Of a stretch of 64,000 bases of DNA, positions 16,434-26,973 are shown piece by piece (within the stretch, counting starts at the first letter, position 1; the number at the start of each line of letters is the position of its first letter). Under the pieces are notes generated by a model that had not been told where the DNA came from, ran no database searches, and was given only the letters and a program-made list of their open reading frames with translations. A program made the position numbers and the translations under genes. This DNA comes from Paraferrimonas sedimenticola (GTDB lineage Bacteria; Pseudomonadota; Gammaproteobacteria; Enterobacterales; Shewanellaceae), in assembly GCF_002282855.1 (NCBI RefSeq), contig NZ_NRIR01000006.1, positions 186,001 through 250,000 on the forward strand, given 5' to 3'.

Positions 16434-18302
16434 TTACTCACTTGCTACTTGATTGTAACGAATGTCCGCTTGGCTCTTAAGTAGACCAATGATGCCTTGG
16501 TACTCGCCTTCGATGTACTGGCTTTCCAAACGCTGAGCAATGTTTTGCAGCAGTTGTTGATCATCGCTAGTTGGGGTAGTAACGCCGTTTAGCTTGATGA
16601 CTGCAACACCGGTACCCACTTCAACGGTTTCCACCGCGGTCTCACCTTGGACGTAAGCCATCTTAAAGGCTTGGGCAACCACACTTGGGTCAACTTGAGT
16701 ACCGAAACGCGCCACTGCAGTTTCGCTAGTAAACTGTTCCATGGTTGGAATGCCTTGACGCACTTGTTCGGCAACAGAAGTGGCAGTTTCCTGAGCTTTA
16801 TCAACGGCTTTCTGGTGAACCAGTTGCTGTTCGATGGCCTCTGAGACCTCTTCTAGCGGACGAGTACCCGCTTCTTGGTATTGCTTAACGCGGAACACCA
16901 ATACATGGTCTTGGTCAACGGTAACCACTTCAGAGTTCAAACGCTCGTCGAGTACTTCGCCAGAGAAGGCCTGACGCAGTACGTCTGCGCTGTTAAACGG
17001 CGCAGGTGCTGACATGCGATTAAACAATTCAGTCGATTTAATCTCAGCACCAATGGCTTCTGCAGCTTCTTGCAAAGTGTCTGGCACTTCGTAACTCACA
17101 TCTGCCAAGGTTTGCTGTAGTTCGAAGAAACGATTGCGAGCTTGTTGCTCTTTAAGCTCATCAGCAACGTCTTCACGAACGCTTTCCAACGAGGCTTGTG
17201 AGCTCTCTTGAACGTCCATCACCTTAACAATCTGGTAGCCAAAGTCAGACTCAAACACTTCAGAGTACTGGCCTTTTTCGGTATTGAACAAGGCTTGGTC
17301 GAAGCCTGGGTCCATAACGCCCATTTCGAACCAGTCCAAAGTACCGCCATTCTCACCACTGAAGGTGTCGTCTGAACGGGTTTGCGCCAGCTCAGCGAAG
17401 TCGGCACCGCCTTGCAGCTCAGCGTAAATCGCTTGGGCTTTCGCTTCAGCGTCGTCTTGGTCTTTGCTTACCAAAATGTGCGCGGCCAAGCGCTTCTCTG
17501 GTGAGCGATACTGAGACATGTTGTCTTGGTAGTAGGCATCGATTTCTTCATCGCTAACGCTTACGTCAGCAGCGAGATCAGCGGCGCTCAACTCAATGTA
17601 CTCAAGTGCAATCAACTCAGGCGCGTTAAACTGGAACGCGTTCTCCTGGTAGTAAGTGTTGATCTCATCTGGGCTAACAGTGATACCGGCTTTCAGCGGC
17701 TCCGCTTCGATGATGGTGTATTCAAAATCACGGGTCTGCGCGGTCAAGTCGGTCAAGGCTTGTGACTCGCCTTCAAGCACGAATTCGCTGTTGGTGATCG
17801 CGTTGAGCAACTGAGTGCGGATCATGTCCATGCGAATCATTTCAGCAAAGCCCTTCGGCGTCATACCGATTTGGCGGATCAGCGCTAAGTAGCGCTCGTT
17901 GTTAAACGCACCGGCAATCTTAAACTCTTCCATGTTGCCAATAGTGTCGCGCACCAACTCATCTGATACGCGCAAGCCCAAATCTTGAGCCGCTTGCTCA
18001 AGCAGGGTCTTGGTCACAAGGCGCTCTAGCACACCCTGTTTAACGCTATCTAAGTAATTAGGATCGGCCGCAAGAGAGTCGAACATGTCGCCCATTTGCT
18101 GTTCTAAGCGTGCACGCTCATTTTGGTAAGCCTGCTCTAATTGATTGGCAGTTATTTGGACTTCGTTAACCTCGGCCACCACCACTTCGTTACCGCCTGC
18201 CAGGTAATTCCCGACACCAGCGACTGCAAATGACAAGATGACCAAAATCAGAATGATCTTCGCTGCGGGCCCTTGTGCCCCTTCGCGGATTCTTTCTAAC
18301 AT
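16434..18302 (-). CDS. ppiD: Periplasmic folding chaperone PpiD
   Basis: PpiD is an inner-membrane-anchored periplasmic chaperone near the Sec translocon. The start at 18302 (MLERIREGAQGPAAKIILIL) gives 622 residues, matching E. coli (623); the frame extends further upstream but without conserved sequence. There is one N-terminal membrane anchor (about 15-33), a SurA-N-like chaperone region, a parvulin domain (AAHILVSK...GGTLDWFEMG...DFGYQIVKV) and a C-terminal chaperone part. It sits in the usual hupB-ppiD order behind lon. Confidence 0.95.
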   Translation of the reverse strand: MLERIREGAQGPAAKIILILVILSFAVAGVGNYLAGGNEVVVAEVNEVQITANQLEQAYQNERARLEQQMGDMFDSLAADPNYLDSVKQGVLERLVTKTLLEQAAQDLGLRVSDELVRDTIGNMEEFKIAGAFNNERYLALIRQIGMTPKGFAEMIRMDMIRTQLLNAITNSEFVLEGESQALTDLTAQTRDFEYTIIEAEPLKAGITVSPDEINTYYQENAFQFNAPELIALEYIELSAADLAADVSVSDEEIDAYYQDNMSQYRSPEKRLAAHILVSKDQDDAEAKAQAIYAELQGGADFAELAQTRSDDTFSGENGGTLDWFEMGVMDPGFDQALFNTEKGQYSEVFESDFGYQIVKVMDVQESSQASLESVREDVADELKEQQARNRFFELQQTLADVSYEVPDTLQEAAEAIGAEIKSTELFNRMSAPAPFNSADVLRQAFSGEVLDERLNSEVVTVDQDHVLVFRVKQYQEAGTRPLEEVSEAIEQQLVHQKAVDKAQETATSVAEQVRQGIPTMEQFTSETAVARFGTQVDPSVVAQAFKMAYVQGETAVETVEVGTGVAVIKLNGVTTPTSDDQQLLQNIAQRLESQYIEGEYQGIIGLLKSQADIRYNQVASE

Positions 18303-18407
18303 TAAAACTCTCGCTCGCGTATGCGTTTTGGTTATGATTTGTTTGGCGAATGTGCGCGAAGCGCGCCCATCGCAATGCGCTTGGAATTCTACCCTTTTAA
18401 ATGGAAA

Positions 18408-18428
18408 AAGGCACCTAAAAGGTGCCTT
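18408..18428 (-). terminator. Terminator downstream of hupB
   Basis: On the minus strand AAGGCACC-TTTTA-GGTGCCTT is followed by a T run. It separates hupB from ppiD. Confidence 0.8.
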
Positions 18429-18459
18429 ATTCAAAGAAAGCTAGCGCTTTCTAAAAGAC

Positions 18460-18732
18460 TTAGTTTACTGCGTCTTTTAGAGCTTTACCGGCTTTGAATG
18501 CAGGGATAGTAGCCGCTGCAATTTTGATTTCTTTACCGGTTTGTGGGTTACGACCGGTACGCTCAGCGCGCTTACGTACTTCAAAAGTACCGAAACCAAC
18601 TAGAGAGATTTTCTCGCCGTCTTTCAGACCTTCAGTTACTGCGTCAATGAAAGAATCCAGTGCACGGCCAGCAGCGGCCTTAGAAATGTCAGCACCAGAA
18701 GCGATTTTCTCGATCAGTTGAGATTTGTTCAT
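18460..18732 (-). CDS. hupB: DNA-binding protein HU-beta
   Basis: This 90-residue histone-like protein bends and packages [23 protein letters not shown] and the DNA-binding arm signature [19 protein letters not shown] are textbook HU. It lies between lon and ppiD, as in E. coli. An AAGGGGATGAT ribosome site precedes the ATG. Confidence 0.97.
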   Translation of the reverse strand: MNKSQLIEKIASGADISKAAAGRALDSFIDAVTEGLKDGEKISLVGFGTFEVRKRAERTGRNPQTGKEIKIAAATIPAFKAGKALKDAVN

Positions 18733-18993
18733 ATCATCCCCTTAAGATTTATATTTTTATGCCGCAACCAACTCCAATTTAGTGCGGTTGGCGGAGTGTC
18801 TAACTACTAGCTTAAAAATGTTGTCGAACCGTCATTCAATGAGGTCGATTCTTCTACTTGGATACTTCTCAAAGCCAGTCTACACAAGGGTTTCAAGGCA
18901 AACTGGCCGCTCCACAGAATCAATCTACCACATCAAAAGCCTTTGGGAAGCCCCTTTTTCCATTTTTTTTCGAAAATTCATGAAAATATTGAG
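18733..18993. other. Intergenic region lon-hupB
   Basis: These 261 bases hold the hupB promoter and leader and the lon 3' end. The first ~60 bases upstream of hupB contain a CCAAC/GTTGG inverted repeat that could fold in the leader. No terminator with a clear T-tract follows lon, so some read-through into hupB is possible. No gene is seen. Confidence 0.5.
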
Positions 18994-21351
18994 CTATTCG
19001 CCACTTTTTTCGACGCTAAAACCTTTTGGTGACTGCTCTAGCGCCAATTCCAGCACTTCATCAATCCACTTCACCGCGTGAATTTCCAAGTCAGCTTTGG
19101 CGTTTTCAGGGATTTCCTGCAAGTCGCGCTCGTTGTCTTTCGGGATCAATACGCGCTTAATTCCACCGCGGTGAGCGGCCAGAAGCTTCTCTTTCAATCC
19201 ACCAATTGGAAGCACTTCGCCGCGCAGAGTAATCTCACCTGTCATGGCCACATCCGCACGTACCGGATTACCGGTCAAGCTAGAAACCAAAGCGGTACAC
19301 ATGGCGATACCTGCTGATGGACCGTCTTTTGGCGTGGCACCTTCAGGTACGTGCACGTGAATATCGCGCTTCTCATGGAAATCGTTATTGATTCGCAGGT
19401 GCTCAGCGCGCTTGCGCACTACGGTCAGAGCCGCTTGAATCGACTCTTGCATCACGTCACCCAGCGAGCCGGTATAGGTTAGCTTGCCCTTACCTGGTAC
19501 CGAAGTGGTTTCAATGGTCAACAAATCGCCACCCACTTCGGTCCAAGCCAGACCGGTTACCTGGCCAATCTGGTTGTTGGACTCGGCTTTACCATAGTCA
19601 AAGCGCTGCACGCCCAAGTACTCGTTGAGGTTATCCGCATCAACAGTCACCTTCTTCAACTTAGGATTCAGCAGTACATTTTTCACCGCCTTGCGACAGA
19701 TTTTCGAGATCTCGCGCTCAAGCGAACGCACTCCAGCTTCACGAGTGTAGTATCGAATGATGCCAACAATAGCAGCGTCTTCGATGATCACTTCTCCCTT
19801 CTTGAGGCCGTTGCGCGACATCTGCTTTTCGACCAAGTGACGCTTAGCGATGTTCAGCTTTTCGTCTTCGGTGTAGCCGGATAGGCGAATCACTTCCATA
19901 CGGTCTAGCAATGGACCAGGAATGTGCATCGAGTTAGACGTCGCCACAAACATTACGTCCGACAGGTCGTAGTCCACTTCTAAGTAGTGGTCGTTAAAGG
20001 CGGTGTTTTGCTCAGGGTCTAGCACTTCAAGTAGCGCCGACGATGGGTCGCCGCGCATGTCCGAGCTCATCTTGTCGATTTCATCGAGCAAGAACAGCGG
20101 ATTTCGCACCCCTACCTTGGCCATCTTTTGAATGATTTTGCCCGGCATAGAACCAATATAGGTACGACGGTGACCGCGAATCTCCGCTTCATCACGCACC
20201 CCACCCAGTGCCATACGTACGTACTGGCGACCAGTGGCTTTGGCAATCGACTGACCTAGCGAGGTTTTACCCACACCCGGTGGTCCCACCAAACACAGAA
20301 TAGGTCCACGCAATTGTTTCACTCGGCTTTGTACCGCCAAGTATTCCAAAATGCGCTCTTTCACTTTCTCAAGACCATAGTGATCGGTATCGAGAATGTC
20401 TTGCGCCTTGGCAATATCGCGCTTCACTTTAGAGCGCTTTTTCCACGGCACATTGGTCATCCAGTCGATGTAGCTGCGCACCACTGTGGCTTCTGCCGAC
20501 ATCGCAGACATCATCTTGAGTTTGTTCAGCTCAGCGCTGGCCTTTTCTTTGGCCTCTTTGGGCATGCCGGCCTGATCAATTTTCTTCTCAAGCTGCTCAA
20601 ATTCGTCGTGACCTTCGTCCAAGTCACCCAACTCTTTTTGAATGGCTTTCATTTGCTCATTCAAATAGTACTCGCGCTGGCTTTTCTCCATTTGCTTTTT
20701 GACACGAGAGCGAATGCGCTTCTCGACCTGCAGCAAATCGATTTCCGACTCCATCATGGCCATCAGATATTCCAACCGCTCGGCGATGTCGACCATCTCA
20801 AGTACGGTTTGCTTGTCCTCAAGCTTGAGCGGCATGTGAGCGGCCATGGTATCGGCTAGGCGTGGTGCCTCATCGATGCCAGATAGCGAAGTCAGTACCT
20901 CGGGTGGAATCTTCTTATTGAGCTTGATGTAGCCTTCGAACTGGCTAACCGCGCTGCGAACCAGCACTTCTTCTTCGCGCTCGTCCATCGGGGTGGAATC
21001 CAGCGAAGTCACATCGCCAACAAAGAACTCTTGCCCGTCGAGGTAGCGATTAATTTTTACGCGACGACCGCCTTCGACTAGCACTTTTACCGTACCATCG
21101 GGCAGTTTTAATAGCTGGAGAATGGTGGCTAGGGTGCCGACCTCGTAGATGTCTTCGATTTGTGGGTCGTCTACGTCCGGGTCTTTTTGCGCCACAAGCA
21201 CAATTTGCTTGTCGTTTTCCATGGCAGCGTCTAAACAGCTGATGGATTTTTCTCGGCCGACGAATAGGGGAATAACCATGTGGGGATAGACCACCACGTC
21301 CCGCAAGGGTAGTACGGGTAACTCTAATCTAATGTCGCTTTCTTGGGTCAT
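18994..21351 (-). CDS. lon: ATP-dependent protease Lon
   Basis: Lon degrades misfolded and regulatory proteins in the cytosol. The 785-residue protein has the N-terminal substrate-binding domain ([20 protein letters not shown]), an AAA+ module (Walker [10 protein letters not shown], Walker [10 protein letters not shown]) and a C-terminal Ser-Lys protease domain ([10 protein letters not shown]). Length matches E. coli Lon (784). It lies downstream of clpX with its own heat-shock-type promoter. Confidence 0.98.
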   Translation of the reverse strand: MTQESDIRLELPVLPLRDVVVYPHMVIPLFVGREKSISCLDAAMENDKQIVLVAQKDPDVDDPQIEDIYEVGTLATILQLLKLPDGTVKVLVEGGRRVKINRYLDGQEFFVGDVTSLDSTPMDEREEEVLVRSAVSQFEGYIKLNKKIPPEVLTSLSGIDEAPRLADTMAAHMPLKLEDKQTVLEMVDIAERLEYLMAMMESEIDLLQVEKRIRSRVKKQMEKSQREYYLNEQMKAIQKELGDLDEGHDEFEQLEKKIDQAGMPKEAKEKASAELNKLKMMSAMSAEATVVRSYIDWMTNVPWKKRSKVKRDIAKAQDILDTDHYGLEKVKERILEYLAVQSRVKQLRGPILCLVGPPGVGKTSLGQSIAKATGRQYVRMALGGVRDEAEIRGHRRTYIGSMPGKIIQKMAKVGVRNPLFLLDEIDKMSSDMRGDPSSALLEVLDPEQNTAFNDHYLEVDYDLSDVMFVATSNSMHIPGPLLDRMEVIRLSGYTEDEKLNIAKRHLVEKQMSRNGLKKGEVIIEDAAIVGIIRYYTREAGVRSLEREISKICRKAVKNVLLNPKLKKVTVDADNLNEYLGVQRFDYGKAESNNQIGQVTGLAWTEVGGDLLTIETTSVPGKGKLTYTGSLGDVMQESIQAALTVVRKRAEHLRINNDFHEKRDIHVHVPEGATPKDGPSAGIAMCTALVSSLTGNPVRADVAMTGEITLRGEVLPIGGLKEKLLAAHRGGIKRVLIPKDNERDLQEIPENAKADLEIHAVKWIDEVLELALEQSPKGFSVEKSGE

Positions 21352-21442
21352 TGCTCGGTTCCACTTGTTATGGTTTCTAAGGAAGGAAATCGAAGACCAT
21401 GCGAGCCAATGCCCGCGGCTTTGTCAACGCGCTTAATTGAGT

Positions 21443-21470
21443 ATATTGGGACGTTTGATCGGGTTTCAAT
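21443..21470 (-). promoter_or_regulatory. Sigma-32 (heat-shock) promoter for lon
   Basis: On the minus strand ATTGAAA, 13 bases, then CCCAATAT resembles the RpoH consensus CTTGAAA-N11-14-CCCCATNT. It lies about 92 bases before the lon start, in the clpX-lon gap. RpoH control of lon is established in E. coli. Confidence 0.78.
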
Positions 21471-21483
21471 CCTTCTAACAAAA

Positions 21484-21507
21484 AAAGGAGCCGATTTCGG
21501 CTCCTTT
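21484..21507 (-). terminator. Terminator downstream of clpX
   Basis: AAAGGAGCCGA paired with TCGGCTCCTTT, followed on the minus strand by a run of T. It separates clpX from lon. Confidence 0.88.
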
Positions 21508-21538
21508 GTTCAAAATTTTCAAACTAAGTGGATATTTT

Positions 21539-22813
21539 CTACTCAGCTGCCGCCGCTTTGTCGACGTTCTCATAAATTAGCAAAGGCTCAGACTCGCCGG
21601 TAATTACGGTTTCATCAATCACAACTTTACTAACGTTTTCAAGGGATGGCAGTTCGTACATGGTATCCAGCAACACGCCCTCGACAATGGAACGCAGACC
21701 ACGAGCACCGGTTTTGCGCTCCATGGCTTTGCGACCGATCGCGGTTAGCGCATCTTCGCGGAATTCCAAGTCGACGTCTTCCATCGCGAACAGTGCTGCG
21801 TACTGCTTGGTCAAGGCATTCTTCGGCTCGTTGAGAATTTCAACCAAAGCGTCTAAGTCCAACTCTTCTAGAGTAGCCACGACCGGCAGACGACCGATGA
21901 ACTCAGGAATGAGACCGTACTTGACCAAATCTTCAGGCTCTACCTGAGCGAACATTTGGGTCAAGCTGGCTTGCTCGTCCTTAGACTTCACTTCAGCGCC
22001 AAAACCGATACCAGTTCCCACGTGGGCACGCTGCTCAATCACCTTATCAAGGCCGGCAAACGCGCCGCCACAGATGAACAGGATCTTTGAGGTGTCCACT
22101 TGCAAGAACTCTTGTTGTGGGTGCTTGCGACCACCCTGAGGTGGCACTGCAGCAACTGTGCCCTCAATCAACTTGAGCAGCGCTTGCTGTACGCCCTCGC
22201 CCGATACATCACGAGTGATGGATGGGTTATCAGACTTACGTGAAATCTTGTCGATCTCATCGATGTAGACGATGCCGCGCTGGGCTTTTTCTACGTCGTA
22301 ATCGCATTTTTGCAGTAGCTTTTGGATGATGTTTTCCACGTCCTCACCCACGTAACCGGCTTCGGTTAGCGTGGTGGCATCGGCCATGGTAAATGGCACA
22401 TCCAACAAACGCGCCATGGTTTCCGCCAGCAAAGTCTTACCGCAACCAGTAGGACCAATTAGCAGAATATTACTTTTGCCCAGTTCAACACCGTCTTTGA
22501 CATCACCGTTGTGCAAGCGCTTGTAGTGGTTGTACACCGCTACCGACAGCACTTTCTTGGCACGCGCTTGGCCAATCACATAGTCATCTAGGTGAGAACG
22601 GATTTCCTTCGGAGTCGGCAGTTTGTCCGACTCGCGCTTAGGCGAAATGTCTTTAATCTCTTCACGAATGATGTCGTTGCACAAATCAACGCATTCGTCA
22701 CAGATATAAACCGATGGGCCTGCAATTAATTTGCGCACTTCGTGCTGGCTTTTGCCGCAGAAGGAGCAATACAGCAGTTTGCTGTTATCGCCATCGCCTT
22801 TTATATCGCTCAT
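21539..22813 (-). CDS. clpX: ATP-dependent unfoldase ClpX
   Basis: ClpX recognises, unfolds and feeds substrates to ClpP. The 424-residue protein has an N-terminal zinc-binding domain (Cys16, Cys19, Cys38, Cys41), AAA+ Walker A GPTGCGKT (120-127), Walker [11 protein letters not shown] and a ClpP-docking IGF-type loop ([10 protein letters not shown]). It follows clpP by 96 bases. An AGAGG ribosome site precedes the ATG. Confidence 0.98.
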   Translation of the reverse strand: MSDIKGDGDNSKLLYCSFCGKSQHEVRKLIAGPSVYICDECVDLCNDIIREEIKDISPKRESDKLPTPKEIRSHLDDYVIGQARAKKVLSVAVYNHYKRLHNGDVKDGVELGKSNILLIGPTGCGKTLLAETMARLLDVPFTMADATTLTEAGYVGEDVENIIQKLLQKCDYDVEKAQRGIVYIDEIDKISRKSDNPSITRDVSGEGVQQALLKLIEGTVAAVPPQGGRKHPQQEFLQVDTSKILFICGGAFAGLDKVIEQRAHVGTGIGFGAEVKSKDEQASLTQMFAQVEPEDLVKYGLIPEFIGRLPVVATLEELDLDALVEILNEPKNALTKQYAALFAMEDVDLEFREDALTAIGRKAMERKTGARGLRSIVEGVLLDTMYELPSLENVSKVVIDETVITGESEPLLIYENVDKAAAAE

Positions 22814-22909
22814 TCAACTACCTCTTTACCGCAGTCTTCACTGCTATTTTGATTAGTCTAATCCAGCTAAGTTCATTTTCCCAGTCGCGACAACTGAGAA
22901 GATTTCGCC

Positions 22910-23518
22910 TTAGCGCTTAGTTAGGACCGAGTCGACTAATCCATACTCCACGGCCTGCTCGGCGCTCATGAAGTTATCGCGATCCGTATCGCGCTCAATA
23001 ATTTCTAATGGTTGACCTGTGTGGTCCGCCAAAATCTGGTTTAACTTGTTCTTTATGCCAAGAATTTCTTGGGCGTGGATAGCGATGTCAGACGCTTGGC
23101 CTTGAAAGCCACCCAATGGTTGGTGAATCATCACCCGTGAGTTAGGTAAGCAATGACGCTTGCCTTTGGCACCACCGGCAAGCAAGAAGGCGCCCATGCT
23201 ACAAGCTTGGCCCATACACACGGTCGACACGTTTGGCTTGATAAATTGCATGGTGTCGTAAATCGCCATACCGGCAGTCACTGAGCCGCCTGGCGAGTTG
23301 ATGTACAAGTAGATGTCTTTATCTGGGTTCTCAGACTCCAAAAACAGCATCTGTGCCACAATTAGATTGGACATATGCTCTTCTACCTGACCGACTAAGA
23401 AAATTACCCGCTCCTTTAAAAGACGAGAGTAAATGTCGTATGAACGTTCACCTTTAGACGTCTGTTCAACCACCATAGGTACTAGCGCATTCATCATCGC
23501 CTGTGGGTCATTTTGCAT
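22910..23518 (-). CDS. clpP: ATP-dependent Clp protease proteolytic subunit
   Basis: This serine protease forms the barrel of ClpXP and ClpAP. The 202-residue protein has the catalytic Ser107 (GQACSMGAF), His132 (MIHQPLGG) and Asp181. The N-terminal [20 protein letters not shown] is conserved. AGGGAAG precedes the ATG. It lies between tig and clpX, the standard order; its promoter and the tig terminator abut. Confidence 0.98.
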   Translation of the reverse strand: MQNDPQAMMNALVPMVVEQTSKGERSYDIYSRLLKERVIFLVGQVEEHMSNLIVAQMLFLESENPDKDIYLYINSPGGSVTAGMAIYDTMQFIKPNVSTVCMGQACSMGAFLLAGGAKGKRHCLPNSRVMIHQPLGGFQGQASDIAIHAQEILGIKNKLNQILADHTGQPLEIIERDTDRDNFMSAEQAVEYGLVDSVLTKR

Positions 23519-23543
23519 ATTGATTCTTCCCTAACAAACAAAA

Positions 23544-23571
23544 GGCTCGCATGAGCCATCTCATACGAGCC
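23544..23571 (-). terminator. Terminator of tig, abutting the clpP -10 box
   Basis: On the minus strand GGCTCGTATGAG pairs with CTCATGCGAGCC (12 pairs with one G-U) around an ATGG loop, followed by TTTTGTTTG. It is a strong intrinsic terminator between tig and clpP. Confidence 0.85.
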
Positions 23572-23602
23572 ATTATAAGTGACTTTTAAACGTCTAAGTC
23601 AA
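23572..23602 (-). promoter_or_regulatory. Candidate sigma-70 promoter for clpP
   Basis: A perfect TATAAT (23572-23577, minus strand) is preceded by TTGACT with a long 19-base spacer. The -10 box ends exactly where the tig terminator stem starts, so a transcript begun here would start inside the stem and could not form it. The long spacer lowers confidence. Confidence 0.55.
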
Positions 23603-23609
23603 TGCTCAA

Positions 23610-24917
23610 TTAGCCTTGTTGAGCGTTAGCTTTGTTCATGAACTCTTGGAACTGAACTTCTTTATCGCTTACTTTGGCTTTTTCTAGGATAGCTTCAACC
23701 GCTTGCTCTTCAAGAGCAACGTTGCGCATTTGCTGCATCAACTCTTGGTTGTTGTTGTAGTAGCTAACTACTTCCGATGGATCTTCATACGCAGAAGCCA
23801 TAGATTCGATCAATGCGTTTACTTTGGCATCGTCCGCTTCTAGTTCGTTCGACTTGATCACTTCGCCAAGTAGCAGACCAACAGTTACGCGACGCTTAGC
23901 TTGCTCGGTGAACAAGTCAGCTGGTAGCTCAGGCATGTTGGCTTGTTGACCACCAAAGCGCTGCATGGCTTGCTGACGCAAAGTGTTAACTTCGTTGTCA
24001 ACCAGTGCAGAAGGAACAGCGATTTCGTTGCTTTCAACTAGCGCGTTCAACACTTGCTCTTTGATGTTAGCTTTCAGCGCTTGGTCTAGCTCGCGCTCCA
24101 TGTTCTTGGTGATCTCAGCGCGCAGGGCTTCAACGCCACCTTCGGTGATGCCGAACAGGCCAGCAAACTCTTCGTTTACTTCAGGCAGAACTTGCTGATT
24201 CACTTCAGTCAGGCTGATAGCGAACTTGGCTTCTTTACCTTTCAAGTTTTCAGCGTGGTAATCTTCAGGGAAAGTCACTTCAATCTCGAAGTCGTTACCT
24301 GCGTTGTTACCAATGATGCCTTTCTCGAAACCAGGGATCATGCGGCCAGAGCCTAGCTCTAGTTCGAAATCGTCAGCTTTGCCGCCTTCGAACTCTTCAC
24401 CGTCGATGCTGCCAACAAAGTTCAGCTTAACTTTGTCGCCTTTCTTCGCTTTGCGCTTCACTGACTTATAAGTCGCGTGCTGCTTTTGCAAAGTCTCGAT
24501 CATGGCATCAACGTCTTCGTCTTTTACTTCGCAAGTTGGCTTTTCAACTTCGATAGCCGCCAAGTCATTCAACTCAACTTCAGGGTAAACTTCGAAAGTC
24601 GCTTCAAAGCTGAACTGGTCGTCTTTGGTTTCACCTGGAGTGAAAGTTGGCGCGCCGGCTGGGTTTAGCTTCTCGGCCATGATGGCTTCGAAGAAGTTGC
24701 GCTGCATGATTTCGCCAAGCACGTCTTGACGGATAGCGGCGCCGTAACGCTTGTGAATAACGCTTACAGGCACTTTACCAGGACGGAAACCGTCGATACG
24801 AGCGCGCTTGGCTTCTTGGCGTACGCGCTGAGTGACTAGGGTTTCGATTTGGTCGGCTGGTACGCTGATAGATACTTTGCGCTCTAGGCCTTGAGTGGTT
24901 TCAACAGAAACTTGCAT
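23610..24917 (-). CDS. tig: Trigger factor
   Basis: This ribosome-associated chaperone carries peptidyl-prolyl isomerase activity. The 435-residue protein has the N-terminal ribosome-binding region with the signature GFRPGKVP, a central FKBP domain ([22 protein letters not shown]) and a C-terminal chaperone domain. Length matches E. coli (432). It heads the tig-clpP-clpX-lon region. Confidence 0.98.
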   Translation of the reverse strand: MQVSVETTQGLERKVSISVPADQIETLVTQRVRQEAKRARIDGFRPGKVPVSVIHKRYGAAIRQDVLGEIMQRNFFEAIMAEKLNPAGAPTFTPGETKDDQFSFEATFEVYPEVELNDLAAIEVEKPTCEVKDEDVDAMIETLQKQHATYKSVKRKAKKGDKVKLNFVGSIDGEEFEGGKADDFELELGSGRMIPGFEKGIIGNNAGNDFEIEVTFPEDYHAENLKGKEAKFAISLTEVNQQVLPEVNEEFAGLFGITEGGVEALRAEITKNMERELDQALKANIKEQVLNALVESNEIAVPSALVDNEVNTLRQQAMQRFGGQQANMPELPADLFTEQAKRRVTVGLLLGEVIKSNELEADDAKVNALIESMASAYEDPSEVVSYYNNNQELMQQMRNVALEEQAVEAILEKAKVSDKEVQFQEFMNKANAQQG

Positions 24918-24938
24918 TGTTATACCTCAATTGTGAGT

Positions 24939-24968
24939 GGGGCAATCAAACGGAGTTCGCTCCTGCCC
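24939..24968 (-). other. Hairpin in the tig leader
   Basis: The leader can fold GGGCA-GGAG-CGAA-CTCC-TGCCC-type nested stems about 20 bases before the tig start. There is no T-tract, so this is not a terminator. A role in mRNA stability or translation is only a guess. Confidence 0.4.
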
Positions 24969-25031
24969 AATTGCCTTTAATCTTGTAGTCGCTGTGATGT
25001 GCGACAGAGTCACGAAAATTTCGGACGCGAC

Positions 25032-25037
25032 ATTATA
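25032..25037 (-). promoter_or_regulatory. -10 box of the likely tig promoter
   Basis: A perfect TATAAT on the minus strand lies about 115 bases before tig. The -35 region at 17-18 bases (CTGGTA/TGGTAT) is poor, so the promoter call rests mainly on the -10 box and its position. Confidence 0.5.
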
Positions 25038-25117
25038 GCCAGCTAAATGGTTGGATACCAGCGGTGTGCACCGATGGCTAAGGTTTTAGCTCGCATTATC
25101 GAAAATCAGGCATTAAA

Positions 25118-25143
25118 AAAGCCGCTTCGATTGAAGCGGCTTT
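25118..25143 (-). terminator. Terminator of the tRNA operon
   Basis: AAAGCCGCTTC-GATT-GAAGCGGCTTT, followed on the minus strand by a T run, lies 8 bases beyond the tRNA-His 3' end. Confidence 0.9.
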
Positions 25144-25150
25144 CTTAATA

Positions 25151-25227
25151 TGGGGTGAACGATGGGATTTGAACCCACGACAACCGGAATCACAATCCGG
25201 GGCTCTACCAACTGAGCTACGCCCACC
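25151..25227 (-). tRNA. tRNA-His(GTG)
   Basis: The minus strand folds as a cloverleaf with anticodon GTG (in CGGATTGTGATTCCG), T-loop GGTTCGAATCC and an encoded CCA end. The extra 5' G (-1) that pairs with C73, diagnostic of tRNA-His, is present. Last gene of the Pro-Arg-His operon. Confidence 0.97.
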
Positions 25228-25238
25228 ATAGAACTTGA

Positions 25239-25315
25239 TGGCACGCCCGGCAGGACTTGAACCTGCGACCATCCGCTTAGAAGGCGGATGCTCTATCCAG
25301 CTGAGCTACGGGCGC
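25239..25315 (-). tRNA. tRNA-Arg(TCT)
   Basis: A 77-base cloverleaf on the minus strand, anticodon TCT (CCGCCTTCTAAGCGG), T-loop GGTTCAAGTCC and encoded CCA. It reads AGA codons, as E. coli argU. It lies between the tRNA-Pro and tRNA-His genes. Confidence 0.97.
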
Positions 25316-25350
25316 AGAATCTACAGCTTGCCAAGCCTTCCTTAGAAAAG

Positions 25351-25427
<77 letters not shown>

Positions 25428-25470
25428 ACGTTTGTTGCTGTTCCCAATTGCGTCTCGGGAACGGATGCGG

Positions 25471-25499
25471 ATATTACTGACTCCCCTCGGACTCGTCAA
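25471..25499 (-). promoter_or_regulatory. Sigma-70 promoter of the tRNA operon with GC-rich discriminator
   Basis: TTGACG, 17 bases, TAATAT on the minus strand, followed by CCGCATCCG. The GC-rich stretch after the -10 box is the feature known to make stable-RNA promoters sensitive to ppGpp/DksA. Confidence 0.82.
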
Positions 25500-25633
25500 C
25501 CCCTTTTTTGGATTGTTGTTTCAACTGAGCAAAAATGCGCCTTTAACCCTTTGTATAGCTCATGACAGCAAGTGTGGCTACTGTTAAAATGACGCCGCAT
25601 TTATGACACAAACTGTGAAGGAACTCACCAAAG

Positions 25634-26494
25634 ATGGCTGCACAACTCATTGATGGCAAGGCAATCGCCAAAACCTTGCGCTCAGAACTAAAACAAAAAG
25701 TCTCGATGCGCCTGGCCGCCGGCAAACGCATTCCAGGCTTGGCTGTCATCTTAGTCGGTGAGGATCCCGCCTCTCAAGTCTATGTTGGTAGTAAGCGTCG
25801 CGCCTGCGAAGAGATTGGCTTTGAAAGCCGCTCTTACGATTTGGAGCCGACCACCACAGAAAGCCAGTTACTCGAGCTTATTGACCAACTCAATCACGAT
25901 GCCGCCATCGACGGTATTCTAGTGCAGCTGCCTTTACCTGAGCACATTGATGAGTCCAAAGTTATTGAGCGCATTCGCCCAGACAAAGACGTCGACGGCT
26001 TTCACCCGTACAACATTGGCCGCTTGGCACAACGCATACCTGTTCTACGTCCGTGCACCCCAATGGGGATCATGACGCTTATCGAATCCACAGGTGTAAA
26101 AACCCACGGATTGGATGCAGTGATCGTCGGCGCCTCGAATATCGTTGGTCGCCCTATGAGCCTAGAACTGCTATTGGCCGGCTGTACCACAGTGACTTGT
26201 CACCGCTTTACTAAAGACTTAAAAGAAAAGATTGGCCAAGCCGATCTTGTGGTGGTGGCTGTGGGTAAAGCGCACTTTATTCCAGGCGATTGGATCAAGC
26301 CTGGCGCTATTGTCATCGATGTGGGCATTAATCGCTTGGAAGACGGCTCTTTGGTGGGTGATGTAGACTTTGACAATGCCCGCGAGCGAGCCAGCTGGAT
26401 TACCCCAGTGCCCGGTGGTGTGGGTCCAATGACCATTGCCAGCTTGATGCAAAACACGCTCTTCGCTTGCGAGCAATACCACGACGCTGGCTAA
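25634..26494 (+). CDS. folD: Bifunctional methylene-THF dehydrogenase / methenyl-THF cyclohydrolase
   Basis: FolD interconverts 5,10-methylene-, methenyl- and 10-formyl-tetrahydrofolate with NADP in one-carbon metabolism. The 286-residue protein shows the catalytic lysine segment [16 protein letters not shown], the QLPLPEH motif, the NADP-binding [11 protein letters not shown] and the C-terminal [18 protein letters not shown]. Length is as in E. coli (288). It is monocistronic between the tRNA operon and a terminator. Confidence 0.97.
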   Translation: MAAQLIDGKAIAKTLRSELKQKVSMRLAAGKRIPGLAVILVGEDPASQVYVGSKRRACEEIGFESRSYDLEPTTTESQLLELIDQLNHDAAIDGILVQLPLPEHIDESKVIERIRPDKDVDGFHPYNIGRLAQRIPVLRPCTPMGIMTLIESTGVKTHGLDAVIVGASNIVGRPMSLELLLAGCTTVTCHRFTKDLKEKIGQADLVVVAVGKAHFIPGDWIKPGAIVIDVGINRLEDGSLVGDVDFDNARERASWITPVPGGVGPMTIASLMQNTLFACEQYHDAG

Positions 26495-26515
26495 GGCTTG
26501 GCAGTCGCAAAACAC

Positions 26516-26540
26516 AAGGAGCGCAATGCGCTCCTTTTTT
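26516..26540. terminator. Terminator between convergent folD and yjbQ
   Basis: AAGGAGCGC-AAT-GCGCTCCTT followed by T-rich sequence. The yjbQ stop codon lies right at its right edge, so it chiefly serves folD. Confidence 0.85.
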
Positions 26541-26973
26541 ATTGGTCAAACTCCCCTTGTAGGGTCGCGACAATTCGACGCGCACCACCACTGTCTCTGT
26601 GCTCACCTAATATCACTCCTTGCCAAGTCCCCAGATTAAGCCGGCCATTAGTCACCGGCAGCAGCACGCTGGCGCCAAGTAACGCCGCTTGAATATGGGC
26701 GGGCATATCGTCCGGCCCCTCATAGGTATGAGTGTAATAGTCGGCGTTTCGCGGTGCTAAGCGGCTAAAGTGGCTTTGCAGGTCCACGCGCACACTGGGA
26801 TCGGCGTTTTCATTAATGCTCAAACTGGCGCTGGTGTGCTGAATGAACAAATGACAGCTGCCCGCGCGCATTTGTGCGAGTTCCGGTAACTGCGCCAGTA
26901 TTTCATCGGTGACCAAGTGAAATCCCAATGGTCGTGGCTGCAGGCGTATGTTTTTCTGAATTAGTTGAAACAT
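26539..26973 (-). CDS. yjbQ: YjbQ family protein (UPF0047)
   Basis: The 144-residue protein belongs to the widespread UPF0047 family. It has the conserved FIQHTSASLSINENADP, the HxHxxxGPDDMPAH-like HTYEGPDDMPAHIQAAL and the C-terminal LGTWQGVILGEHRD. Family members show weak thiamin-phosphate synthase activity in vitro; the physiological role is unsettled. It converges on folD and is divergent from the diguanylate cyclase gene. Confidence 0.92.
   Translation of the reverse strand: MFQLIQKNIRLQPRPLGFHLVTDEILAQLPELAQMRAGSCHLFIQHTSASLSINENADPSVRVDLQSHFSRLAPRNADYYTHTYEGPDDMPAHIQAALLGASVLLPVTNGRLNLGTWQGVILGEHRDSGGARRIVATLQGEFDQ

Noticed and set aside
20314-20859. 181-codon plus-strand frame inside lon
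   Set aside because: It is antisense to the conserved Lon coding region, with low-complexity His/Phe/Leu-rich translation; a shadow frame.
23519-23609. Sigma-32 promoter before clpP
   Set aside because: Looked for CTTGAAA/CCCCAT-like elements; none at proper spacing. Only a sigma-70-like TATAAT was found.
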